Shown: in pieces, positions 38,770-50,200 of the stretch
Numbering within the stretch: the first letter of the stretch is position 1
Layout: each line of letters starts with the position of its first letter
Source: Eremophila alpestris peregrina
Lineage: Eukaryota > Chordata > Aves > Passeriformes > Alaudidae
DNA length: 64,000 nt
Direction of reading: 5' to 3'
Assembly (NCBI GenBank): GCA_009792885.1
Contig: WMCF01000009.1
Location: forward strand, 3,576,954 to 3,640,953
Program-made: the position numbers and the translations under genes
The notes under the pieces: generated by a model
The model's database searches: none
Told to the model about the DNA's origin: nothing
Seen by the model: the letters and a program-made list of their open reading frames with translations, nothing else

Positions 38770-39520
38770 TAATAATGGCAGGGGAACGTGCAAGACGCTC
38801 GTCCTGCAAACCCGCGCCCAGGGCCCGTCCTGCCGCAGGGTTCGCCCCACCTGCACAGAGCCCTGGCCTACAGCAGAGCAAGAGCAGGAGGCTTTGAGAG
38901 GAACATGCCTCTCTGCCTTGCCCAGCTGAGGAAGGTCAGCTTTGCTGAGAGCAAGTGTCGTCCTGTTTACGCACGCCTTTGGGGAAGACGAGCTGGGCCG
39001 AGACGCTTCCCTGCCTTCCACAAACCTTCCAGCTGCCGCACGGTACTGCCCAGGCCTCTGCGCCGCGCTCCAAGCCCCGGGGCCGGCGCTGAGTGTGAGC
39101 ATTGCACAGCCCCGCTCTCTCAGTCCTTCACCTGCCCAGCGGGCACCGGCCCGGTTCCCACACGCTCCAGACGGGCCGGTGGCCGAGGGCGAGCACGGAG
39201 AGACCCTAAGTTCTGCACCATCTCGGGCAGGAGTGTTTGCCCGGCCGCGCCGCACGGGCCCTGCACACACGGGGCAGCCCCCGGGCCCAAACCCGCGCTA
39301 CCCGGGTCAGCTGCGGCACGGCGGGACGAGGGACGCCGGGCGCACCGGGACACGGAGCTGATGAGGCTCGGCTCGGCAGGGCACGGCTCGTTTCGCTCGG
39401 CCGGTGTCGGCGTGTTCCCGGTGCGGCCGTGCCCCCCTGTGGCGCGGCCGGGAAGCTCAGGCGGCCGCCGCGCCGGTCCCGGCCGGATCGGGCCGCTGTC
39501 AGCTCCGCTGGTGCTGCTGT
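38770..39520. promoter_or_regulatory. CpG island without an identified gene
   Basis: About 750 bp of GC-rich DNA with very frequent CpG (densest at 39160-39500), set in AT-rich surroundings where CpG is depleted. Islands of this kind normally mark promoters. No initiator or TATA box, coding exon or splice pair can be assigned with confidence on either strand. The longest open frames here (up to 269 codons on +, 182 on -) are Pro/Arg/Ala-rich, as GC-rich noise gives, and match nothing I know. It starts about 7.5 kb beyond the proposed CREB5 3' end. Candidates are a lncRNA promoter or an orphan enhancer island. Confidence 0.7.
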
Positions 39521-39529
39521 TTTTCTTCT

Positions 39530-39562
39530 CTCGTTTTTTTTTGTTGTTTTTTTTTTTTTTTC
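39530..39562. repeat. T-rich low-complexity tract at the CpG island edge
   Basis: Two T-runs separated by GTTG, directly 3' of the CpG island. No adjoining element is recognised, so it may be a simple repeat or an antisense poly(A) tail. Confidence 0.8.
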
Positions 39563-40117
39563 TTTCCCTGGTGGCTACGGGGCAAATTGCCCCGTGAACT
39601 GATCCGACCGACAACTAATGGATCACACACCAGCAAAGGCAAAAGCTCCTACCAAAAGGTCTGGAATTGTTTCCTCCCCGCGTCGGCCCGCGCCGTGGCT
39701 GCGTGGTCACTGGGTTTCATGGAAGGAAGAGACAGTGGAACGCGCTTTTTGCGGGACAGGGAGCTGTTAATCGCTTTGGTGGGATACCCACAGGACACCA
39801 GGGCAACAGCACGGGGAAATGCTGCCCTGACCCACGGAATGGCTCTCCTTTCTCACAGCTGCTCTTTCTCTTGGGGCAGGGCACTGAGGAGCTCCATGGA
39901 TTCCAGGGGCTGGCTTCTTACTCTGCTTGCAAATCTCCCGAAAGAGAAAGGAACGGGGTTTGCTCTGGTTTTTCATTTTCCTATTTCAGAGGTGACAATT
40001 TTCAAATATGAGGCTGCATCTGTAGGAATGTGAATAAAACTTTCAGCTACAGAGTGAAAGCAAGGGAATTAAGAGTTATAATAAGTAGCATCCTTACTCT
40101 TTATTCATAACTATGCA

Positions 40118-40165
40118 ATCTTCAAGATCCCTTTCAACCCTAACCATTCTATGATTCTATGAAAT
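40118..40165 (+). mobile_element. CR1 3'-tail fragment
   Basis: CTTCAAGATCCCTTTCAACC followed by CCATTCTATGATTCTATGA is the terminal signature of avian CR1, with the ATTCTATG octamer repeated. Only about 48 bp is recognisable. Confidence 0.85.
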
Positions 40166-40532
40166 ATATATCTCAAATACTTTCTTGTGGACTATGCAGA
40201 CTATTTCTGTTCTTGGCTTCAACCATTTTAGAAATAACAAATTAAAAATTTGACACGAAAATGCTCAGTCGGAGTAAAGCTGTGGAGCTGATTAAAGAGC
40301 GCATACAGCCACGTGCTGTGAATAATGCATCTCTCCATTCAGCACAGCAAGGACAGTCTCCAGCTTTCTGAAGCTTTTCCTGTTAAAATGCTAACCCTGG
40401 AAGAACTTAAACGCAGCACTGAGTGAGGTCTCCATGGAGGGGACAGCACATCCTGCAGAGGGACCCTGTGCACTGGGGATAAATGGCAGAGGTTTGGCAG
40501 CAGGCAGTGACAAGTGTGGAAGGAAGGCGTGA

Positions 40533-41340
40533 ATCACAAAATCGTTGGAAAAGACCTCCAAGATCATCAAATCCAAACATTAACACAGCACTGCTGTGTA
40601 ACCACTAAACCAGTTCCCAGAGTGCCACATCCACAATTCTTCTAAATACCTCCAGGTATTTAAGTGGTGATTCCCTAAGCAGCCTGTTCCAGTATTTGAC
40701 CACTCTTTCCATGAAGAAATTTTCCTAATGTCCAATCTAAACCTCCCTTGGTGCAACTGTCGCTTGTCACTTGGGAGAAAAGACAACCCCCCACCTCATT
40801 ACAATCTCCTTTCAGGTAGTTGTAGAGAGAAATCAAGTTCTCCCTGGCCCTCCTTTTCTCCAGCCTAAACAACTCCAGCTTGCTCACACTCCTCATAAAA
40901 CTTGTGCTCCAAAGCAGCCACCAGTCCCCTTCTCTGGACGCTTTCTGGCACTTCCATGTCTTTCTTGTGGTGTGGGGCCCAAAACTGAACACAGGATTCA
41001 AGGTGTGGCCTCACCAGTGCCCAGAGCAGAGGGACAGTCACTGCCCTGGTCCTGCTGGCCACACTGTTTCACATCAGGCCAGGATGCCACTGACCATCTG
41101 GCTGGCTCATGTTCAGCTGTTGTCAACCAGCACCTTTTCCTCTGGGCAGCTTTCCAGCCACTCTGCCCCAACCCGTGGCACTGCCTGGAGTTGATGTGAT
41201 CCAAATGCAGGACCCAATACTTTGCCCTGTTGAACCTCAAACCACTGGCCTTGGCCCATCAATCCAACCTGTCCCAATCCCCCTGCAGAGCCTTCCTACC
41301 CTCCTGCAGATAAACAGTCCTGCCCAACTTTTCTCAATAC
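40533..41340 (-). mobile_element. 5'-truncated CR1 LINE, minus strand
   Basis: About 800 bp matching the reverse complement of the CR1 ORF2 3' end and 3' UTR. Minus-strand translation shows R-P-H-L-E-S-C-V-Q-F-W-A-P-H-H-K-K-D-M-E near 40950-41010, and M-R-F-N-R-A-K-Y near 41217-41240 upstream in the element. Nearer its 3' end come L-D-I-R-K and the GGAAAAGACCT-type sequence seen reversed at 40540-40570. The octamer tail itself is not obvious, so the extreme 3' end is lost or diverged. Stops and frame changes make it non-functional. Confidence 0.92.
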
Positions 41341-44300
41341 TCTCTAATTAGTAATCAGAGATTTATGTTAATTGGCAATAAGTAATAAAGTAAAAATTCC
41401 ACAAATGGAGCCCATTTTGCCCATAAACCCTGAGCACATTATGCTGGCTGACATGAATAAAGCAGGCCATAACCCCTTGTAACCCATTTGCTCTGTAAAT
41501 CTACCCTAGTACAACATGCCCTGCACTTGCCATCTTGGAAACTACATTATTCATCACAGAAGTTTCTAGTGCATTTCTAGTGATTTAGTTTGTCTTTGGA
41601 CCTGTATCTAATGGCAATCTAGTAAATTATCATTTAGGTGATTAAGGCTTGTGGCATCATTAGGAAGAGCAGGAACTGAGAAGAAACCCAAATATTTTGG
41701 TCACATGGGACTGCTTAAAGAAACCAGATAGATTTTGCATGACAGTATTTGAAAGTGTTCATGCCATGTGCAAAGATTTCAGTTCAAAGGAGTGCTCATG
41801 CCTTTTGGGTAAAACCACTAAAACAAGGGGGTTTAGGAACTAAGAGAAATATCAAATATCTCAATAAAATTCTGAGTTGCACACATCTTACGGTTAAATC
41901 ATTGTGAAGTTAATAGGAAAGAAAAATGTTGTCACTATTCACCAGGAAATTTTTTTCTCATTTTGCTGTGTTTCAGCAACTCCTTTTTATTGAAAGGATC
42001 CTTAACAATACAGCACAACTTCTTAATTCTGTTGTTTGGAATGAAAAACCTGAAGCGGAAAACCCAAACAAATGAAGCAGCCCGTTGAATCATGCTACTG
42101 AGAGTGGGTTTTGCTGGAAACTACTTCTAAAAAACAGTCATTAGGTTAAAACCAAAACTGAAACTCTCCTTCTTCATACTGATACTCCAAAACAGTACAA
42201 AAGATACCTGTGCAAGTGCTGATTTTTATGCCTGTGTTGAACTTTTAGTATCATGAGACCATTTGTGCCAGTGCAGATAAGCCCACGTGTGAGTGTTTGC
42301 AGAAACGGAGCTTATCTCCAGCCCCTATTAGCTGGATTCAGCTCGAGCAGACACACGCTGCTTTCTCTCAGGAGCCACGGGCTGAATGCCCCCCAAGTTT
42401 CAGATCTCCTTTTCCACTCTAAAGTTAAAACTTCAAAAGTCTGCAGTAAGAACCTTTGGGGATTAATGTAATTCATTCTTTCCTGTCCAAGTTTTACATT
42501 GTGAGGTTATTACGCTGCTCACCACAACTGCAAACTCTGGGCCAGAGACAACTGTTTCAGTTTATTTTAACAGGGTGTTTACCTTATTAAAGTAATAACA
42601 AAGAGGGATGATTGCATTAATTACGGCATCAAACTAGCTGCCATGGCACTCCCCTGCCAACCCTCAAATCAATTAGTTGCATCTGTAAGTTAAGTGATTG
42701 AAGGTTTTTTATTATTATTCCTTTGCCCCCCTGTTTTTCTTTTAAACCATTTTGCCACTTAATAGTGTCTGTTCAAGTGAAAGCTATTGTTCTTCACTGA
42801 GAGGATGAGAAGATTTAGATGGACTCCTAACATGTGGTAAGAGGTTCAAAGCTTGATTCATGATTACTCAGACCCATCTGAAGTGATACATACCCCACAA
42901 AGTGATTTTAAAATGCTGCTTTTCTACTGATAGCAATTTAGATGTTCCTTGCCCGAGTGTAATTGGTTACAGGGGTTCAAAAAAGCAGTAAACCTTGGGG
43001 CTGTCATATCTCTATGAACCAGTGGCATTAGTGGTGTCACAATAATGTAAATCCAGCATTAAGAACATGACCAAATTAGCTACCTTTCATGTTTTTATGT
43101 TAAATCTAGTTTCTTAATGAAACAGCGCAATGTGCTGCATGCAGGGCAGTGAATGTACATCTTTATTTCCCTCTTAGTAAACCTGAAACCATCAGACAAT
43201 TTCAAAAAAGCAGATGGGCAGCAGTCATAAAGCTCCAACCAGTTTCATGAAAGGAATGGGAGGGATAAAGAAGAGAGAGAACTCTTTTCCCTTCTCTGAG
43301 GGAGAATTGAGCAGAGACCTCCTTGTCCGCATGTGAGGCACAAAGCCACCGTTCCACCAGTGGTCTGGGGATTTGGAGACACCCACTTCACTTCCCCACA
43401 CAGCAGCCATTTCAGAGGAACACACAGGGGGTTTCTTTGCCCCCAGGACTTTGAAGGGACATGTGCAACCAGGGTTTTTTAGCAGTGGAGTTAATTTTTA
43501 CATCAGAGAGAGAGGGAGTGCCTCTTTTTAAGGAAGCTGCCTGCCAAGACAGCAGCAGGCATGGCACAGCCTCCTGAATCTCTGGTGGGGTAAGCAGCAA
43601 CTCTCTCAGCATTTTTAGCAGTACCCTACAGCTGCCAGTTGCAGATATAAGGTAGAAGGATGACAATGGAGCTGGCTGCTGCTTCCCAGTTCTAATTTGA
43701 TCTAAATCAGATCATGAGCAGTTAAAAAAAAAGGCTTGGGGCTGCTTTAAGCTAAATCAGCTCTTTATCAATAGCCTGCAAGGACAGGGAGCAGCAATAC
43801 TTGTCCTGTCATCTCCTGTCTTCAGCATTCTGTCTGCCACCAGCTGCAGAAGCCACTGGGGCTACAGATTTCCCAACAATGGAATAAACTGCACTGTGGG
43901 AAGATCCATCTCCTTTTGGTCCCATTGTTCTAACAACACAAAATGTCTCAGTGCAGCTGAGAATCTGGCTCTTCACATCTCTCCCAGCTCCTAATAGGTT
44001 TCAGCAAGAAAATGTGTTGCTTGTCTCATTTTACTGAGAGTACATAATTGCTGTCAGAGACATCCAAACTAATTTTTTTTTTTGTGAAAAATTGTTACAC
44101 ATTGGACATGTCACCTAAAGTTGCTCGAGGTGGAAATAGGGGGAAATATAGGAGATGCTTCTGCCTGTGCCATGGGGGAGATCTTCCCAGCAAATTTACC
44201 ATGGTGGGGGACATAATTTTTAGTGTTATTATTAACCTCAGTGTCACCATTGCAGTCAATTAACAGGACTAGGAATTCCCCTGGTATCTCTGGGCCAAAT

Positions 44301-47130
44301 TCTGTTAGTTGATGCTCCATTTGGTTTCCATTTTCCTCAGCTGGGTCTCATGTATGCATCTAAGAGTAGTATTTGGCCCAAAAAGAGAAATTGCCACTTC
44401 TGTTACAAGCAGAAGCATTTGGTATGCCTCATGTGGATTTTCATTCCTGGGTGGAAAAGTCTGGGGAGATCAACAGGGTTCCTTTGTTGCCCAGTGATTT
44501 AAGGTGTGTTGGTTTGCATGACTTCATCTTCTACCTTCCAACACTCATGAGGCTCTACTGAATTAACTGAAAGGAAAGAGAGGCAGCAGAGGAGTGGGAG
44601 AATGGGACCATCCTACACAGATCATTCCTGTGTACTTAACACATTAGAGAATTCCTGTGTTTAGGAAGAAAAAGAAGAGAGCCCACCCACCAGCGCTGCG
44701 CCCTGGTGCGTAAGGCATTACGCCATGCAAGTAATAGAGGCTATGTTTGTGTTTGAGAGAGTGTCAAAGCCAAGTGTGGTAAAGAAAATACTGGGTGTGA
44801 TAATAAATCACTTAAAATGTCTGCAATCTCACAAAACAGGGATTGTTGAGAATTTTCATGTTTCACTCCACATTTTCTTTCAAATGAGTGGGAGGAGAAA
44901 ACGTTTTCAATTTGTCTTGCAGGCATGTAATTTTCATGTTCGTGTTATGTCTTTAATTATGTCATTGAGAAGCCCTCAGCAGAATTTGCCTCCCTTGCAA
45001 TACCTTGCAAAATGAAAAATTAAATTCTGTTCTAGTTGTAATAAAAGGAGAATTTTCATCTTCAAAAGAAAAGAAACAAAAAAACAAAAACCAAAAATGT
45101 TCAGGCCAAGGTATTTAACAAGGATTCAGGGCATATAAAGAACGATTTGGGTGCCAAAGCACAGGCACTTAATGCAATAGATGCAAAGTAGCCTTTGATG
45201 CCTTGTAGCTCCAAGACACCTGCTTGAGGCTGGCAAATGTGACACAGCACATCTGCACCCTCTGTAAAGGTGATGGTGGGTGAAGAGGTGAAGGGCAGGC
45301 AGAGTATCTAAAATGGCACTGGTTCCCATTGCTTAGGCACTAGAATTTCTACACACTATTGTAATTTATTCCTGCACAAGTTTGACATTCATCTGATTAT
45401 ATATTTGATGGGAAGCACTTCTTACATTGTAGTCACTCTAGAGTAGACATACATGAGCAAAAGATGCGCAAAAATGATGCCATAGTGTCCTTCTATGTTA
45501 CTGACAAGTTGAAGATTCATAGGGAATTAACTGCAGGTGGGGAAAACTAGAGAAAATCCAAGGACATAAAGTATGCTCAAAGGTATAAAGATAAATTCAG
45601 GAGTATTGTCTTCACCTAAGTTACCATATGAAAACAGTATGTTCTAACTGACAAGAGTAATTCAGCTTCTGGTCTGAGGAAAAAAACCTCACTGGACTTT
45701 TCTGCATTTAGTGAAATATTGACTCCAGAATAAGCGTCCTTAAGCAGCACTTACCGAAGTAAACAGAGTTGAAGTCAGAATTCTATAGAATAATACTGTG
45801 TATGAGCTTATAACAAAGTAAAATTGAAAATGGCATCCTGGAGAAACTCAAGATTAATTCAACCTATGGTCTTGCAAAGAAAATAAAAATAACTTCAAAC
45901 AAAATGTATCGGCGTAGTGCTTTTGTTTTGCCTCACCTTTTTGGTTTTAGTCTAGGAATTAAATTTCAGCTAGAGCTTTACTGCTTTTGGAAGGTAGCAA
46001 ATAGAGTACTCAATCGTACAAAATCGTGGAAATTAGGACTCCTTTAGCTGCCCAGTGTGGGACTGTTCCCCATGGGCTTGTTTGAAGGAGAGCTGCCCAA
46101 AGGCCAAACTGTACCCGTGACTGGGAGCACACAGAGTTCTCACTCTTGCCAATAGACATTCCATGCACAGACCAAGGCAGTAAATTGTGCTGCATACTTA
46201 CTGTAAAAATTGGTGATAAGGAGAAACATAGGAGATTTTTAAGGAGCTTGTGCTTTTTAGGAATGATTGATATCATCATGCATAAAGTATTGAATATTTA
46301 AATGGGCTGGGGAATCTCATCTGCTGATTACTTGATGTTAAAATATGTCATTTCAGAACTCAGAATACCCTTTCAAAAATTTTTTAACTTTCTCACTCTC
46401 TCTGGAGAAATTAATTATACGGTTTTTAGATTCAGTCAAGGGACATACTCAGTTTCTTTCTCCACTAGGCAGAGAAATATAGTTCAAAGTACTCTACCTA
46501 GTCTCTCAGCAAATTAATAGACTGGCATATGTGCTTCCTTGGCTAACACTTTTCACCTGTGACAACTGCAGGTAATTATTTTGCCCAAGTGAACCTGATT
46601 TTGGGCATTCTCAATGAGAAAACCTTTCTTTCCAGGTTCAATAAAATTCGGTATGCATTTCACCCTTGGAACTTAGATCTTTCATTATAAAGTTGTATGG
46701 CAGAAAGAACTAACTCTTTGCATTTGAATATTGGTCTCCAAAGAGAAAGTGATAGTGGGAGCAAGAGTGCCAATATTATTCTTTAAAGATGAGGTAAGTT
46801 ACATCCTGTCCAAACTTAGGAGATAAATCAGTTTGTGACAGTTATATTTATTATGACAGGGCTGCCTGAGATGGTTAGAAAAAAGCTGCTGCACCAAGAC
46901 ACTTTTTTTTTTAGGATAAAGTTTGGCAAAAAGTTGAGTAATTCCCTTATTTCAGGTAAAACTGGCTACAAATTTATCCTAAAATCTGAAGGCCAACAGA
47001 ACTCTGGCAAAACCCACTGTTTTAAAACTACTGATTGTTGCCCAAATATTTACAGAAATCCCATCAGAGCAATTATGTTTTTCAAGTAGACCTTTGCAAA
47101 AGTCTGCTCTCCTTTGCAAACATAAAAAGC
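41341..47130. other. Intergenic stretch, no gene recognised
   Basis: AT-rich unique sequence with only short open frames lacking domain signatures. A small inverted repeat, GCGTAA/TTACGC, sits at 44707-44722. No repeat family or RNA gene was recognised. Confidence 0.7.
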
Positions 47131-47136
47131 CTCTGG

Positions 47137-47211
47137 CAACAACAACACAACCCCAAACCAAACCAAACAAATCCCCAAACAAACAAACCAACCAAACCCC
47201 CCCAAAAAACC
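47137..47211. repeat. A/C-rich simple repeat (AACA/AACC units)
   Basis: About 75 bp consisting of CAACAA, CAAAC and AACC units ending in a C-run followed by A6. It resembles the A/C-rich tract near 900 and is probably a decayed microsatellite. Confidence 0.85.
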
Positions 47212-50200
47212 AATGAGAAAGCCACAGGTTCAAAGCTGGAAGCAAAGTAGGGGCTCTCTGGCCATTGCAGGCCACACTGGTAATGTGCCTGCCTTCCAGG
47301 GTCACTCTTTTCAGCTTGACATTGCCACGTGGTATCATTCCTGATGGTGCTGCCACAACTCATGTCCCAGTGAGTTTCCCCATCTGGTTTCTGTCCTGCT
47401 TCCTGAGCTGGATGGCCATTTCAGCATCTGCAGAGCAGCTCTGTACCCTCCTAGGAATGCTAGGGCTGGTGCAAGGAAGGAGGGAAACAATGGCTCTGCT
47501 CAAGCTCTGTTGTGTATTACACCATTAATCTTGTCTGTTCATTTGAATGATCTGAGAAGAAATAGACATTATACTAAGGAGATAGTGTAGAAAAATCATG
47601 GTGTTCTGAGACTTGTTCATAAAGTGCTTTCAAATTCTCAAAAGAAATACGGAGGGTGTTGGGTTATTGCAAATAAAATCTGAGTGACTTATTGGAGTAT
47701 TCATAAGGTGAAGGCAAGACTTATATCATTAGTCTTCTTAAAACTTTTCACAATTTAATTCCACAAATCAGCAAACAATGAAATTGGTTATTGGGTGTGG
47801 TAATATCTACTTCACCACTGCAGGTTGCTTTTATTGGGTATTATTACATCAGCTAATCATTAGCAGGTCTGCCCCTAGGAAATTTTGTTTAGCAAACCAA
47901 AATTATATCTCTTTTTAATGTGAAACAGTTGACATGAAGGATTATGGATATTAGATGATGGTTTATATTTCGAAAGGGGGAGCTGGAATGTGAGAGGCCT
48001 CAAAATACATATAGTCCTGAGCCATCTGTTGTGCCAGTTACACAAAAGCAAAAAGAGACAGGAGCTGCTTGAATTTGGGAGTGCTGCCATGAATACCAAG
48101 GGAAGAAGGACCCACAGACAATACCCTAAGAACCACAGACTTTAGGCCTGGGAGGAAAGAGGAGCATCTGAAGCAAGCTAAGGATCCACTTCGGCTTTTG
48201 GACTACAGTATTCCCCCACTCACATGCTAGAAAAAATTGTAATCTTAAGAACAATGAATACTTCAAAATCCTTTCAGACCAACACTGGAATCTGGATGCT
48301 GAGGAGTGCTCGAAGAATTAATTTGCCCCACCTAATGTTGAGACTCTCTGCTATTTGGTTTTTTTTTTTTAATTGCCAGCCTCTCTCCCCCCCCCCCCCC
48401 CCAGAAAAAAATCTAATACAGATTAAGAGTGAGAAGAAATTTGAAAAAAACCTTAGGCAATAGAAAAAAATCTTTCACCTTTCATCCGGGTAAAGAGGGA
48501 TCCCAACCCACCTTCCATAACTGTCAGAAACACCAGAGCTGTTTTCTTTTTGCAATAACCACTGGAATTTTCGCTCTATTATTTTACAATTCTTTAAAAG
48601 CTGGATTCTATCATAAACTTCTGGAAATCAAGTATTACCTTCTTTAAAGATCAAAAAGTACTATAAGATCCATTAAAATGTACCAAAATAGACATGCAAA
48701 ATAAATTTAAAATCATAGATGCACATGATGAAAACTTCTGCTGCAGCAGAAACATACACTGCTCACACCCCAATGAGTGGAAACATAGGAACTGTTTTGT
48801 TCAAACCCCACATTTTCCCTCACAAGACTCAAACACTTCTGAATGCCAGTGCAGTTTTCAATAAGTGTTTAACTGAGATTTAGTCTTGAATCCTATTTGT
48901 GGGAAAAGGACATATATTTCTCAGCCATTCTGTGACTGGCTCATATCTTCTTGATTTCTAGGCTGGCAGCTATGGCATTGATGAGGAGCTTTTCACTGTT
49001 CCTGTCATCTTTGACTGACCCCAAAGCCAAGAAAACTAAATGCATACAGTGTTGGGAATCCATGGTTTAGCAACCTCGAACACTCTGTCCCTATCCACAT
49101 ACCCACCACTTGGTAAGGACAGGGTTCTCACCACCATAGGTGATGAAGAGCTTATTTCTCACTTGTGTGGGAATACCACTTGTTTATTTTGGTGTATATT
49201 TACCATGATGTTACTGGTGCCTCACTTCCTTTTACACACATGCCACCACAGCTCCCTCTCTTCCCAGCACTTTATCTCCACTTTACTACCCAGAACTGCA
49301 TGTGGATGCAGCTCAGCTGGCCAGCCAGACTTTCTGGGGCTGATATCTTGATACCAATGGCTTACAGTAGCCAACAAGATGAAGATGAACAAGGTAGATT
49401 CAAAAGGCTGTATTCTTCTCTTCTTTGAACATTGAAGGAGTCAGCAGTTTGCTGCTGCTGCTGCCAGATTGGTTATAGTTCATCTACTCACATGGAAATC
49501 AGTAGATAAAATCACAAAAGAGACACAGCTTGGCTCTCATGGTGTCTACTGCTGCACTGTCACTGACTTCAGGGTGGCTGTGAGGTCACCTCATACCTTT
49601 TATATCAGCTAAGTACATTGCATGATACCTCTGCTCCTTATGGTCAATTTGCTGTGTATCTTTAAAACCATTTAAAAAGGACTTGATTTTCTTTAATTTG
49701 GCAAGCAAAGGAGATGGGATTTTCAAAACAAATTCCACATTGCACTTAAAAAGTAAAAGTTAAAAAAAAAAAAAGAAAGAAAAGAAACCCCACAACAGAT
49801 TTCTATTAGGAGAGTATGGAAAGTGAGATCTAATGGGCTTCCACAATTTTATTTGTAGTTAACTTTGTGTTTAGAGAAGTTTGATATGGTGTCTAGATAG
49901 ATAATGCTCCATATGGCATCACAGAGATTGTACTAGAGATGTCCTCAGTTTTCACAGAACCACACTTTATTTAACCTCATTTATATACATAACATAAATG
50001 ATTTATTTGCTTTTCATCAAGTTACATAAATATTACTGAAACACAACATGGCCTTTTGAGCTTTTATTTACACTGCTTTCACAGCAATGCACTCTCATAA
50101 ATAAATGTTCTTCAGCACAGAGGCTTGATGTCTAAAGAAGTATTTGATCACAAAACTTCAAAGGCAAGAAAGGGAACAGAAATTCGGAAACATCTTTCAC

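Noticed and set aside
38788..39597. 269-codon + frame and the 182-codon minus frame (38722-39270) in the CpG island
   Set aside because: Arg/Pro/Ala-rich composition typical of stop-poor GC-rich DNA, ending in a T-run translated as Phe/Leu. No domain, signal or splice partner.
39404..40033. 209-codon + frame crossing the T-rich tract
   Set aside because: It contains a Phe run encoded by the homopolymer and runs into unique DNA. No recognisable family.
44707..44722. GCGTAA-GGCA-TTACGC inverted repeat
   Set aside because: Only a 6-bp stem; expected by chance many times in a window of this size.
48371..48405. Polypyrimidine tract plus CAG resembling a splice acceptor
   Set aside because: It is the T12/C16 homopolymer block. 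What follows is A-rich with no credible exon.
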